From Cryptomeria japonica (lineage: Eukaryota; Streptophyta; Pinopsida; Cupressales; Cupressaceae): 64,000 nucleotides of DNA. Every line of letters begins with the position of its first letter. The stretch's first letter is position 1. The notes beneath the pieces are model-generated. The model ran no database searches, was not told the origin of the DNA, and saw only the letters and a list, made by a program, of their open reading frames with translations. Where the stretch lies: positions 21,144,260 through 21,208,259 of the forward strand of contig NC_081409.1 in the NCBI RefSeq assembly GCF_030272615.1. The letters are read 5' to 3'. A program made the translations under genes and the position numbers. This document shows, one piece after another, positions 23,890-36,747 of the stretch.

Positions 23890-25785
23890 AAATAAGAGTG
23901 AACTATCTTCAAGAAGAGTCTTCAAGCAGCAAGACCTCAGAGGTTGCCTTAGAGTCAGAAGTAGGTGACAACTTGATGATAAGGAGAACTTTGATCAAAG
24001 AACTGGTCAGAGAAGAGCCTAGCCAAAGAAGGTCCTTATTTAGAATCAAATGCAAGATTATGGACAAAGTGTGCAAAGTGATAATTGATTCACAGTCTAC
24101 AGACAATATTGTATTAGAAGAGGCAGTGAGTAAACTCAAATTGCAAAGGATACCTCACAACAGTCCTTGTAGATTCACTTGGTTAAACAAAGGTCAACAT
24201 GTTCTAGTCAATGAGAAAGCATGGGTGGATTTTACCATTGGAAGGTATAAGGACAAGGTATTATGTGATTTCCTACCCATGGATGCATGTCATCTCCTAT
24301 TAGGAAGACCATGGCAATTTGATACACAAGCTATCCATGATGGAGCCAAGAATGCATACTCATTCAAGAAAGATGGAGTCACATTCAAGATTCACTCTAT
24401 CCTTGAGGAAGGTGAGAAAAGGGCAGCAGGTCCTAATGTTCTTTTGGTAAGTGAAAAATAGTTTTTGAAGACACTTGAGCAAGGTGAAGGTGTAGGATTT
24501 GCACTAGTGATGAACCCTAAAGAGGAAGACAAGAAAGAACAGTTAGATTTGCCAAAAGAGGTGCAAGATTTGTTGAAGAAATTCAAAGGCGTAGTAAGTG
24601 ATGGACAACCAGCCACATTACCTCCTAAAAGAGCCATAAGCCATCAAATAGACTTCATTCCCAGAGCATCCTTACTTAACAAGGAACCTTATAAGATGAC
24701 TCCCCAACAAAAAGTTGAGATTGCCAAGCAAATCCAAGAGCTCTTAGACCAAGGCCTAATTAGGAAAAGCATTAGGCCTTGTGTTGTCCCTACTATGTTA
24801 GCCCCAAAGAAAGGTGGTACTTGGAGGTTGTGTACTGATTATAGAGCCATAAATAGGATCACCATCAGATATAGGTTCCCTATTCCTAGAATAGAAGACC
24901 TCATGGATTGTTTAGGGGAAGCTAAGTGCTTTACCAAGAGTGACCTTAAAAGTGGATATCACCAAATTAGGATTAAAGAGGGTGATGAGTGGAAAACAAC
25001 ATTCAAGACAACAGAGGGACTTTATGAGTGGCTTGTAATGTCATTTGGATTATCCAATGATCCAAGCACCTTCATGAGACTCATGAATGAGGTGATGAAG
25101 GATTTCATAGGTAAATTTGTGGTGGTATATCTAGATGAAATTCTCATTTTCAGTAAGGATAGGGCAGATCATATTACTCATTTGCAAGATGTATTACAAA
25201 GATTGTATGATAAAAAGCTAACCATGAACTTGGATAAGTGTGAGTTTGTCAACCAGGATTTGGTTTACCTTGGGTTTGTATTGTCTCAAGGAAACCTCAA
25301 GATGGATCCCAGCAAGGTTGAATCCAGAGTAAATTGGCCCACTCCTAAGTCATCAATAGAGGTGAGAAGCTTCCATGGACTAGCTCAGTACTATAGGAAG
25401 TTCATTAGGCAATTCAGTGCTATATGTGCACCAATGTTAGACACCATTAGAGGTGGAATGAAGGAAAAATTTTAGGGGAATGAGGAAGCCAAAAAAGGTT
25501 TTGAAACCTTGAAGGGGAAGATAGCTACTCAACCGGTGCTAGTGTTGCCTAGTTTTGAGAAATTTTTCATTGTAGAATGTGACGCAAGCAATGTTGAGGT
25601 AGGTGTTGTCCTAAGCCAACAAGAAAGACCAGTAGCTTTCCATAGTGAGAAGCTAAGTGATTCCAAGAAGAAATACTCCTATTATGACCTTGAGTTGCAT
25701 GCTTTAGTGCAGGCTTTGAGAAAGTGGAGACACTATCTCCTCCCTAAGGAATTTGTAGTCAGACATAGGATCAAGTACTCTCACA
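23890..25785 (+). pseudogene. Protease, reverse transcriptase and partial RNase H
   Basis: One reading frame with stops at about 24459 and 25473. Protease: the active-site triad reads D-S-Q in VIIDSQSTDNIV (D-S/T-G expected), and a later LLLGRPWQFD motif is intact. Reverse transcriptase: LCTDYRAINRIT, SDLKSGYHQIRI and FGLSNDPSTFMRLMN are well conserved, but the YxDD box is YLDE (near 25128). RNase H: FIVECDASNVEVGVVLSQ and YSYYDLELHALV are present to about 25765, then the text jumps directly into the integrase C-terminal side, a deletion of the rest of RNase H and the whole integrase core. Inactive. Confidence 0.9.
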
Positions 25786-26521
25786 AGCTGAATATGCATA
25801 CAATGACACCATGAATAGGACTACCGACAAGAGCCCTTTTGAGGTGGTCTATGGAGTGCACCCAAGAGGAATTTTGGAGTTGAGAGACTTAGGTAGTGCA
25901 GCAGCAAGAAGTGCATATGCAAAAGACTTTGCTTAATCAATGAAGGAAGTACATGAATCAGTCAAGCAAGCATTGAAGGAGAACATGAGCAAACTCAAGC
26001 AAGCATTGAAGGAGAACATAAGAAAACTCAAGAAAAAAGTTGATGAAAGGAGGAAAAATCTACAATTTCAAGTGGGAGATCTTGTCATGGTGCACCTAAA
26101 AAAAGAAAGGCTACAGCAAGGAGTGCCTAACAAGTTACAAATGAGAAGGATAGGTCCATTTACCATTCTGGCCAAGTATGGAGAAAATGCATACAAGGTG
26201 GATCTACCTAGTGACATAGGATTGTCATCGGTTTTCAATATAGAAGACTTAATTGCCTATAAGGGACCAATTCAAGGTTCATATTGTAGTCACTCAGAGG
26301 TATCAGATGATGTGAACCACCTTCAATTACCAGCCAAACCAAATCCACAGGCCGAGAAGGTGTTGAGTTCAAGGATCGCCAAGAAGATAAAGCATCAAGC
26401 CTATTGGAAGAACCTCATCAAATGGCAGGGTATGTATGATGTTGAAGCTACATGGTTGATTGAGATAGAGTTTAAGAAGCTTCAGATTGATCAAAATATG
26501 ATTTCCAAAGAGGTGAAATGA
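25776..26521 (+). pseudogene. Integrase C-terminus and chromodomain
   Basis: Begins in mid-integrase with VLSQAEYAYNDTMNR and SPFEVVYGVHPRG, a stop at about 25936, then a Lys/Glu-rich linker in which a 30-bp unit (LKQALKENM/LRKLKK-like) is duplicated. The GPY/F-type module follows (DLVMVHLKKERL, MRRIGPFTILAKYGENAYKV). The last ~60 residues (SRIAKKIKHQAYWKNLIKWQ, then ATWL) match the chromodomain that in this clade is thought to steer insertion into heterochromatin. Without the DDE core it cannot integrate. Confidence 0.85.
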
Positions 26522-26795
26522 TCTTCTTTTATTTGGGAGAATGGTGCAAGAGCACCTAGGACTTAGGCAAAATATTTTTCACAATTTTGGCTTGTATTGA
26601 CCCAAATGAAGTCAGTAGTGAATAAGGACTCCAAGAGGGTCCAAGAGATAGTATTTTGTTTCAATGTAGGCCTAGGTTGAGTTAATTCTTCTTACATTTG
26701 CATTTTTATGTAAATAGTGGGTTTGAGTAGGTGGTTGACCTTCTTGATGGTCAAAAGTGTCAAAAATTGATATAGGAATTAGGGAGGGTTAAATA

Positions 26796-28138
26796 GGTCT
26801 TAGACATGTTTTAAAATTCATATGTGTTGATTTGGAATAGGTCTTATAGGTTGGAGAGACCAAAAGTGCAAAAATTACAAACTTGCAAAAAGTTGTCATG
26901 ACAACTTTTTTCCTGAATTGGTTAGCGGTGGAGTTAGGGATTTTCAAACACCCTAGGAGGAATCCACATGTGGAAAAGATATAAATACCCTCTCTTTCAA
27001 ATTTACCAAGGTTAGAGAAGTGTGTGATGTAAGTTCAACAACTGAAACTACTCATTTTCAGTCTTGTTGACACAATTTTGGCTTGATTTCACTCATTTTG
27101 CAATTGAATATGAGTTGAATCCATTGATCTAGCAATGGATTGAGTTTCTCTTGTGTGTTTGTGTGTTTTTGGTTCAATTTAGAGTTTTATAAATATTTTT
27201 CATTGGTGTTTTCTTTCTTAAGTTTGCAAGCAGCTAGTTTTGGCTTGTATATAATAGTTTTCTTGTAAATATGGTTGCCCCATGAGTTCCACACATGCTG
27301 CCATCACGTCTAGTTGGGAAATTGTAGGCAACCAACTTTACATTTTAAATATTCAGGTTCAATTTCTGGAGAAGAGTTGAAGTATGACTGTCACCTTGTT
27401 CTAGGTGAGTCAAGGAGCAACCCGACAAGAGGAAACCAGGTGAAAATGAAGTGCTAATTGCAGGGGTGTGTGCCAAATCACCATTTCAGAGTTTGGAGGG
27501 GTCCATGGAGTTGGGATAGACTTTTTCATTAAGGGAGGAGATTTTACAAATCCATTTGATGCCAAAACCCCAACTTGTTCATTCACTACCGGTTAAAGGC
27601 CTAGTAAACCCTTCAAAGCCCTCATTTTGGGGTTAGTACATTGTACGGTGAAACGAGGGCCAAAACCACAAAAATCCTTCAGGTTTAGGTGTATCTATGA
27701 ATAAAATCCAAATTTTTTTGAGGGTCTTTTGCATCATTTTCCTTCAAGCCCCGGAAAACTGGATTTGGAGGCCAAAGTAGGGCTCATTCCTTGTAGCCCT
27801 TTTCTAGGCAAGATTTTGAAATCGGTAAGAAACCTAATGATTCCAAACCACTAATGGATCCTAAATGCATTCAAAAAATGTTATAAGACACCTCCACACA
27901 TTTTCATCATCCCACAATAGTAGGAGGTCAGTTTGACAAGTTGAAGCCAAGAGGCCAGAATTGAGCACCTAAGAAGCACTGTGAATTGATAGGGTTCCTA
28001 ACCAAAACACCTGAAGAAAACACCTTAGAATGGTAAAGAATCAATCCCTAGAAAACACTGAGAAGGACTTGGAGGTCTAGAGTGCAACTAGGCCTGGTGA
28101 GTTGGGCGAATTGAGCAACACCAACTAGGTGAAGTGTT
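26796..28138 (+). repeat. 3' LTR of the chromovirus (end truncated)
   Basis: Aligns with 21385-22750 and stops at GAAGTGTT, about 25 nt short of the end seen in the 5' copy; unrelated sequence follows. A purine-rich stretch (AGGGAGGGTT, about 26781-26790) just before it is the likely polypurine tract. It keeps a TATAAATA box at 26980-26987. Confidence 0.9.
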
Positions 28139-31100
28139 TCAATCTTTAAGTATTTCAATTTTTAAGATCAATTGTGAGAAATTTTAAAAATTGAGAAAAA
28201 GAACATCCACTTTAGGAACTTTATGTGGACTCAAATTCTCGCAATGACATGTATACGGTATGGATTCCACCATCCAACAAGTTGTGTTATGTTGGGTGAT
28301 CCATATATTGCTATGCTAAACAATCACAACTAGCAAGCCACACTATATTAGGTGACCAATTCCTTAAGAAACATAAACACGAACAAAAAGAAAAAATAGA
28401 AAGACACACTCTACTATATAATAAATTCTTTATGGAATGTAAACAACAATAGAGATCAAAATAGCAAGCCATGTCGTACTAGATGATCATGATGAGTCAT
28501 ATGAAATGGATGTCATTGGCTAGAAATTTATGTTATATTGGTTGAATCATATACAATCAAAACCTTAGGGAATGTAAAAATGGATCACACTAATAGCTCA
28601 CACTATAGTAGATGATCAAGAGAAGTCATATACCACAAAAACTGTAAGAGATAGATTTGATGATCACACCTTAGGGGGTGTTATGCAACACAATGCCACC
28701 ACTTATGGGGCACACCAAAGAAAATAATACACAAAAAGGAGGTCATATACTCCCCTTTATATGTTAGCATATTTTTATACTAATACCTCAAGGATAAGAG
28801 AGAGATCCATATCAAGAAAACACACCTTCAACATGAAGAAGAGATACACAATAATGATGCATGCGTCCAAGTGAGTAACATATCCTTATGAATGATGTAC
28901 ACACCTCTAAGAAAGGAAGGAATCATCACAAATGATATATACGTATTTAAATAAGGGTAAAGGGATCCTTATCAAGGATATACATTTTGAAACAAAGAGA
29001 AGGGATCCTCATTAGGGATACATACCTTCCAAAAAGGCAAATATGGGGTAATTATTGTCTAAGAATACCTACCTTCTTAAAAAAAAAATAGGAATCCATC
29101 CTAGCAAACTAGTTCAAACTATATCTAGCAGCTTTCTAGTTCTATAATGTGAAAAAAAAATGTACCATATAATGTGTAAAACTGGTTTGAGTAAATATAT
29201 GCAACCAAGGAATCATAAACTCAAAGATCTATTTATTAAAGTGTAGGAAGCATATAAGTGAGAACTAAAGAGTATAGCAATGGGAAGATTAATAGATTAG
29301 TATATATTGTGCAACTTTTAAGAATGAAATAGGTATTATATATATATAATCTAAAATGAATACATAAACATGAGAATGAATTATAAATTCTAGAGAATCC
29401 CTTAATTACATAATATATTCTAGCATCACATTTAGTACATCATCATATAATTTATATATAGATTAAACTTATTGTATGGACATTTTCTTATTTCTAACGA
29501 GAGAAACTATATATGGTGAATGCAAGGGAGTTGAATATTTTTATGGATTTTTAAAATTTTAATTAACTTTGTATTTTAGTCTTCACATTGCAAATTTATA
29601 TTTTCCTCGAAAAGAATTGTTCAAATTATATCACATAACACATTCTCATATCTTGATATAGGTAAACAAAAAGATCAAGAATATTTAGGAATATTTATTG
29701 AGTGCTTTTAATGAAAAGTGATTAACATGAATAATATACTTTTACTAAAGAAAACTTTTTTAAAATGTTGTTCCTAAAATTACATGATTTTAACATAATA
29801 TTTTATTTAAAAAAAATTTAAATAATTATAATTATAGCTAACTATTTTTCTATATGTACTTTAATTAATGTACAAAATCAAAATAACATTATAATAAAAT
29901 TATTGTCTTAGAAATTAGATTAATTTTATAACCATTAATTTATATTCTTCAAATATATAATATTTTTCAACTAAATATATATATCTTTGATGAATAATTT
30001 TTAATAAAAAATTTAAAATATTTTATTATAATTTAAAAGGTTGTTCATTTTTGTGTAAGCTCACAAAATATCTATTTAATACAATTCTAGTTTATCACAT
30101 TCTCTAAGTCAATTATGTGACTTTTATTTGTTGGGAAGAGTCACTCTAAAAGAAATTTAGTCAGTAAAAAATTTTATGTGACTTTCATTTTATTTAGTGG
30201 GAACAATGGTCGGCAATGACTAGAAATGCACACAACATTTGGTTTGATCATGAATACTTATAATTCGTTGCCTAGAAAATGTTTGGAATATGCAATTGAA
30301 CATTCAATTTGCATTCATTCTTAAATCGACATGTCTTTTGCCATCTTGAACAACGGAAAGACAAATGCATCACACAATGAACTTTCTAATTTCAAATGCA
30401 TAGTTTAGTTTTGTTGTGACAACTAGTGGTTGTGTTTCTTCTAAATATAACAATTGATTGGTATGTGTTAAGTGAACTTTGTATTTATAGATGATTATAA
30501 AATAAATATATTAATAATATTTTATATTACAATAATAGTATACTGATTTTTAATGAAATATATTATTGAGAAATAAATAAGATTAATCAATTGATGTAAA
30601 TAGGTGATGATTCTTAATTTTTTTTACATTCACGAATTTAAAAAATTAAAAAGATGAAGAAATCATTAATTGAAATATCAATTATCTAAGCGGTATCATA
30701 GTTGGGAAGTTTACCAAGTCTAGATTGTGACTTTGTGATTGTAAAGTTAGGTTGCATCTAGCATCATGACAATAAGAGCTCTATGAAAGAAAGAATCCAT
30801 ACAACGGGTAGTTGTAAGTTCATATAATATTTGTAGAGCACTTTTAATTCAATCAATACTTTGTAGAATTCTAAAATAGTTAACCTAGGCTCAATTATTA
30901 TAGACAAAATATCATCTATTTCATCCATTATTTTTAAAATCTAATAGAATTACATACTTGTAATGAGGTAAAATAATATTATTTTAAAAATTGGTTCATT
31001 CAAATCATTCAATGTTTCAATTAACACTTTGTATTTCAAAAAAATCCAAAGGTAAAATGTTGGAAGCAATAAAGAAAAGCCAAGTATATTTAATGGTCAA

Positions 31101-31241
31101 AGTTCTAGGAATCCAACCTATATATCTCTTGTTTGTTGGGATTACCATCAACCTTGTAAATATTTTGTGAGTAGTGACATGTATGCTTAGCTCAACCCCT
31201 TCGAAAGCCCATTTTAACCCACATACTTGATATTTATTAAA
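28139..31241. other. AT-rich intergenic sequence
   Basis: No gene. Around 28240-28660 a loose repeat recurs ('caagccac(a)ctatattaggtgaccaa', 'caagccatgtcgtactagatgatca', 'agctcacactatagtagatgatcaa'), and 28790-29040 repeats 'aagggatcct.atca.ggata'. 29300-30100 is extremely AT-rich. On the minus strand 31240-31017 is open for 74 codons with no recognisable motif. Confidence 0.5.
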
Positions 31242-31741
31242 NNNNNNNNNNNNNNNNNNNNNNNNNNNNNNNNNNNNNNNNNNNNNNNNNNNNNNNNNNN
31301 NNNNNNNNNNNNNNNNNNNNNNNNNNNNNNNNNNNNNNNNNNNNNNNNNNNNNNNNNNNNNNNNNNNNNNNNNNNNNNNNNNNNNNNNNNNNNNNNNNNN
31401 NNNNNNNNNNNNNNNNNNNNNNNNNNNNNNNNNNNNNNNNNNNNNNNNNNNNNNNNNNNNNNNNNNNNNNNNNNNNNNNNNNNNNNNNNNNNNNNNNNNN
31501 NNNNNNNNNNNNNNNNNNNNNNNNNNNNNNNNNNNNNNNNNNNNNNNNNNNNNNNNNNNNNNNNNNNNNNNNNNNNNNNNNNNNNNNNNNNNNNNNNNNN
31601 NNNNNNNNNNNNNNNNNNNNNNNNNNNNNNNNNNNNNNNNNNNNNNNNNNNNNNNNNNNNNNNNNNNNNNNNNNNNNNNNNNNNNNNNNNNNNNNNNNNN
31701 NNNNNNNNNNNNNNNNNNNNNNNNNNNNNNNNNNNNNNNNN
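31242..31741. other. Assembly gap (500 N)
   Basis: Exactly 500 N, a conventional placeholder length. The Tat-type element to the right enters it in mid-pol and no matching 3' LTR is visible on the left, so the real gap should hold several kb (RNase H, integrase, 3' LTR). Confidence 0.98.
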
Positions 31742-34700
31742 CATTGGAAGCGTATGTTCTTGTGTAGCAGGTGTGTGAATGGGTGACACTTATCAGCCAA
31801 TTGTGCAATGAATCTGTGGATGGATTGAAGCCGTCCTTGTAGTGTCCTTAGCTGACTGATATTCTTTGGAGGTGGCATGTCCATGATTGCTTTTACCTTT
31901 GCTGGATCGACCTCAATGCCTTTGCTTGAGACAATGTATCCTAGAAGTTTCCCGGAGGTCACTCCAAAGACACATTTCTTTGGGTTGAGTCGAACATGAT
32001 ATTGTTCCAGTCTATCAAAGATTCTATCTAAGATGTGGAGATGTCCTTCTCTAGTGAGTGATTTTGCTAGTAAGTCATCAACATAATCTTCCATCATAGT
32101 ATGCATCATGTCATGGAAGATGGTGGTCATTGCTCTTTGATAGGTGGCTCCTACATTCTTTAGGCCGAAAGGCATTACATTCCAGCAGTATGTGCCCCAT
32201 GGACATGTGAAGGCTGTCTTATGTTGGTCCTCTGGTGCGATCTTTATTTGATTGTATCCTGAAAAGCCATCCATGAGTGAAAGCATGGCATGTCCTGCTG
32301 TCAGATCTACTATGATGTCGATATTTGGTAGAGGGAAGTCATCCTTAGGACATGCCTTATTCAGATCTCTGAAGTTAGTACAAATTTGGATGCCCCCTTT
32401 TGGTTTGCCGACTGGTACAATGTTGGAGATCCATTCTGCATAATCAATTGGTCTAATGAAACCAACATCCAGGAGTTTCTTGAGTTCTGTTTTGACTAGC
32501 ACGGCAATCTGAGGATGCATCTTACGAAGCTTCTGCTTGATAGGTTTGGCTCCTTTTGCTACTGTGAGATGATGCATGACTAAATCAGGATCAAGCCCAG
32601 GCATGTCTGCATATGACCATGCAAAGTTGATCTGATGCTTCTGGAAGAACTCTATGAATTGAGGTTGTTCCTCTGGAGTGAGAAGAGATGCCAGATGTAT
32701 GATATGAGGGTTTTCAGGAGTCCCCATATTGTATTCATTGGTTTCCTCGATAAGAATCGTGGATCGTTCCTGTTGTGTACTAGCAGGGAGAATGTCAAAC
32801 CCTTCATCCTCAGGCGCCTCAGAGAGGTTTTCACCATTGGATACGCTCTTTCTTTTTACTTTTGTCGGATCAAACAGTGCCACAGTGTGGTTTTCACTGG
32901 AAGATCCATGTTTTATTGTTATATTTTTGCAGCTGAAGGGTTTGGCATCCGCCTCGAAGTATGCTGCGCTATTAAGTTGAATGGCGAATCCAGCTTTGTG
33001 ATCCCCACTTGGTAGATTATCCCGTAATTCCAAAAAGTCAATGATGGCCTCATTGTTTTGGAAGAGGTCAAGACATGGGGGATTTGGTTGGTTCCATTCG
33101 ATGAGTTCAGGGTGGATAATGGGCATTACTTCATCGATTAGGTTAAGTGCGGGAGATGTATCAGTGAGGGTTAAGACGTTATGGTGAAGGTCGTTAATGG
33201 TACTCTCCTTGTCAGAATCAGGCGTAGGATGAGACATAAGGTCTGTGGAAGATGTTTCCAGCTCAGGTACCCAAGTGGTCTTTATCTGTGCTTCTCCGTA
33301 AACAGGGATGTCTTTGCGTGGCGGAGGTGGTGATGTATCTTCCTCATCTGAAGTGTTAAGCTGTACAGAATCAAATTCCCACTCATGTGAGTCGGTCTCT
33401 GAATCACTTTCCAGCATCCGATTGCTATACCATACTGGGATGTCTTTGGAGTTAAACACGGCAGGCGTGATTGGTTTATGTACCTTTGAGGTGATCGGTG
33501 CTGCAGGAACCGTGATGGGGTTTAAAGGATTTGTTACAGGAAGTATCGGTCGTGTTGCCTCAGTGGCTTCTGCAGGAACTGCTGGGGCCATAGATGCTGC
33601 TGCGGATTCTGATACAGTTGCTGCTGCTATTGGTGTTATTGATGGGATTACTGGTGCGATTGGTGGTATGTTTGGCACTGATGATGGTTGCGGTGGGTTT
33701 GTGAGCCTCGATGGGGCAATGGGGATAGTGTTTGATGGTGCTTTGATTATGAAAGGTGTCCTCTTTGCAGTAGGTGGACAAAATGGTTTGCTGGGTTTTC
33801 CTTTGAATTTGAGTTTAGGAAGGATCTCTTTTTCAAAGCCTAGGCCTGTATTACCTTTGGGCTTGAACTCTGGCAGCAGAGGTTCATGTCGTCCTTGTTT
33901 GCAGTATCCCAAAGCACTTTGACCATCATACCCCATTCTTTGCATAATGAGGAGACCTTTGCCATATTGTTCTGTAGGAAGTGTAACTTGCGGTTTGTCA
34001 GTGGTGATGGGATCTTTATAGATCCAGTCCGCTAGGTCCTCATCTTGTGTTTCTTCCTCTTGACTCTTTCCAAGGACGAAAGGCGTCAAGGCACGTGCTG
34101 GCGTGATTAGTGGTTGCTGGAGCAACTGCTGTGGTTTACCATGTGTTCTAGGAGAAGTGGGCATTTGTCCCACACAAAAGAGCTGACTCAAGTTGTATTC
34201 TCCAGGACCTTCCTCTGCGACTTTCATCTTAAGCTTTTCTTGCTTGGGTATAGGAGTGTTTGAACTGGCAAGAGAGGCGGGACTTACATATGATGTGGAG
34301 GAAATGGCTTCCCGATTATTAGGAACAGTAATCTCTGGTTGATGGCTAATATTATGGCAAAAAGCAAAGGGATTTGCATCACCCAGGATTGTGATCTCTG
34401 TACCATTATGTGGGAACTTGATACATTGATGGTAGGTAGATGGAACGGCTTGCATGGCATGTATCCAAGGTCTCCCTAATAATAGATTATATGGTAGAGG
34501 AAGGTCCAGAACCTGACAAATGATGTGTTTTACCACAGGGCCAACCCGGATTGGTAGTACCACAGCTCCTTTGGATGAACGCTCTGCATCATCATAGGCC
34601 TTGATGGTGATCTTCTTGCGAGGATCCACTGATTCTATTGCATATCCCAATGCTTTGACCAACTGTAGTGTACAAATGTTTAGGCCTGCGCCATTATCGA

Positions 34701-36747
34701 TCAAGACTCGCTTGATCCTGTGTTGGTTGACAAAGCCTTCAATGTGGAGTGAGGCGTTATGAGGTTGTTGGAAGGAAGAGTTGTCACTTTCGGAAAAAGT
34801 GAGACAAGGTGATGACTTTAGATTTCCAACCATGGCTTGAAATTGGTCCGTGTTCAGGTTTGCAGGGACTGACGCCTCTTGGAGTGCTTGATCCAAGATT
34901 GTTTTATGAGAGGGTGACAGACGCAAAAGCTCCAAAATGGATATAAGTGCAGGGGTTTTGTCTAATTGTTCCACAAGATTGTACTGCTTTGGGATGGAGG
35001 TGGTGCCTTGTGGAGCTGCCTTTATGGTGACCTTGCCACGACGTGTAACAACATTGCAATTTGAGGTGGGATTTTTGAAGGTGATAGTTGCAATTTGTTC
35101 ACTGGCATCATACAGGTGATTGACAGTGTAATTATACGCAGCCTGCGTATAATCAGTGGTATCAGGACCTCGTCTGGAAGTGGAAGGACCCCTTTGATCT
35201 TGCGATGGAAGTGGATTCTTGAACATCTGATGATCATTATTGGTTGTTTTTGGGTCATGTCCTTCAATTTCAATTTCTCCTCGGTCAATAAGATCCTGAA
35301 TGAGATCTTTCAATCGATGACAATTACTTGTCTTATGTCCTCTTCCTTGATGGAACTCACAATGTTCAGTATCTCTCCACCATGCCGGTTTGACTTGAGG
35401 CTCATAATTCGATAACTTAGGTAGAGTGATCAAATTCTGAGAAATGAGTTGTCGCATCACTGTTTCAATGGGTTCCCCTAAGGGAGTGTATGTGCGTTTT
35501 TGTTTTTGTGGACACGGTCTTGGTTCATCATGAGATGTGATGCGACCTTGATTAAGAGGAACATTTGTGTTATTTTGAGGTGGAGGATTTTGTCCTGCAA
35601 ATCGAACCACAGGTTGTGCATTTTGGACAGTCCGAGCATCCACAACTCCATCGTTGACGATATTCTTGTTCTTGTTCCAGAAGTTCGGTTTATCGCTATT
35701 GAAGCGCGGGCGAGGACCATCTTTGGGTTCATTAAAGATTTTGATGAGTCCTTTTTTGATGAGTGCCCTTTCACATTTTATACCTTTGGTGATCATATCG
35801 TTAAAAGAATCGGTATCTTTGACATCCAGGTGAAATTCCATTTCTTCGTTTAAGTTGGAAATGAAAATTTCCACTAGTTCTCGTTCAGGTAACTGAAGAG
35901 AACGTCTGCTAGACATTTGGCGCCATCGTTGCAGGAATACTGAGAATAATTCACCTGGTTTTTGTTTGGTGTTGCATAGATCAGCCATGGTGATGTCGCG
36001 TTCAATATTATAAGAGTAATGAGATAGGAACTTCTGGATGAGTTCCTCAAATGTTCTTATGCCACCTGGTAGTCGGGAAAACCATGATGTGGTTGTTCCT
36101 CCCAAGCTTTGGGGAAAAAGGCGCATTAAGTATGTGTCTTCATATGCAACTTCGAGACAAGCGGAATGAAATTCTCGGACATGATCGCGGGGATCTCCCT
36201 TTCCTCTATATTTTTTGAATTTTGGTGTTTCGAACCCGCGTGGAAAGGGTGGCATATAAAGATTCCTATCAAACGGATAGGGACAGATGTCGTTAAGTGA
36301 GAATTGATTGGTTTTAACACCACTATGAAGTTGTTGGGCGAGATTCTCAACTTGTTGCCGCAACATCCCCATTTCATTAGGAGGAGGAGGTGGTGGGTTA
36401 CCTCGAGGGATGTTATATCTGATGGGATCTCTACGCCTTTCCTCATCATGGCGACTTTGTCTTTCTGATGCTTGTCTTAATTGGGCAAGATCAAAGTCAG
36501 AGGGGAGTTTGGCTCCTTCTTGAGCGAGTCTTAAAAAGTGAGCATCCGCATTGCTCCTTAGTATTTCATCAAATAATCTGTTAAAATGAGGATTATGCTG
36601 AACCCTTTCGATTGTTGAAGGAGTGGGTGTACCTGGGTTTTCATCATTCCCATTTCCTCCAAGTGCTTCTTGAAATTCATTGAGGTTGTCCTCTTCTTCC
36701 TCAATTTCTATTTCTCGCTGCCTTGATCGCGATCGGGTTTGAGCCAT
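31742..36747 (-). CDS. Gag-pol polyprotein of the Tat-type element (3' end in gap)
   Basis: 1668 visible codons with no stop or frameshift, starting at the ATG at 36747 (MAQTRSRSRQ). Residues ~165-335 are the retrotransposon gag/capsid domain (RGKGDPRDHVREFHSA, YSYNIERDITMADL). ~463-476 is a knuckle-like CEFHQGRGHKTSNC. ~682-691 is the aspartic protease site (LIDNGAGLNI) with LLLGRPWIHA at ~756. ~928-972 resembles a G-patch (YGKGLLIMQRMGYDG, GNTGLGFE). ~1005-1095 is a Pro/Ala/Thr-rich linker. ~1430-1610 is reverse transcriptase with FRDLNKACPKDDFPLP, LMDGFSGYNQ and an intact YVDD at 1555-1558. RNase H and integrase must follow in the gap. The product would assemble cytoplasmic particles and copy the element RNA. 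Confidence 0.93.
33832..33966 (-). other. G-patch-like segment inside gag-pol
   Basis: Residues ~928-972 show the glycine spacing of a G-patch: YGKGLLIMQRMGYDGQSALG, then GNTGLGFE. G-patches bind nucleic acid or activate DEAH helicases, and are known at the protease C-terminus of betaretroviruses. Here it sits downstream of the protease, a comparable position. The aromatic and Gly pattern is clear by eye but I could not run a profile. Confidence 0.65.

Larger units (their letters stand above)
21385..28138 (+). mobile_element. Decayed Ty3/gypsy chromovirus with both LTRs
   Basis: Order on the plus strand is 5' LTR, Met-tRNA-type primer site, gag, protease, reverse transcriptase, partial RNase H, integrase C-terminus plus chromodomain, 3' LTR. 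The family is identified by the RT text and the C-terminal chromodomain. The LTRs differ at roughly 8-10% of positions in the stretches I compared by eye, so this is an old insertion. The integrase catalytic core is deleted and several stops interrupt gag-pol. No target duplication is found; the last ~25 nt of the 3' LTR are missing. Confidence 0.9.

Noticed and set aside
31017-31808. ORFs spanning the N run
   Set aside because: Frames bridged only by Ns; the 74 codons left of the gap match nothing I know.
33308-33922. 204-codon plus-strand ORF
   Set aside because: Antisense shadow of the Pro/Ala-rich linker of gag-pol.
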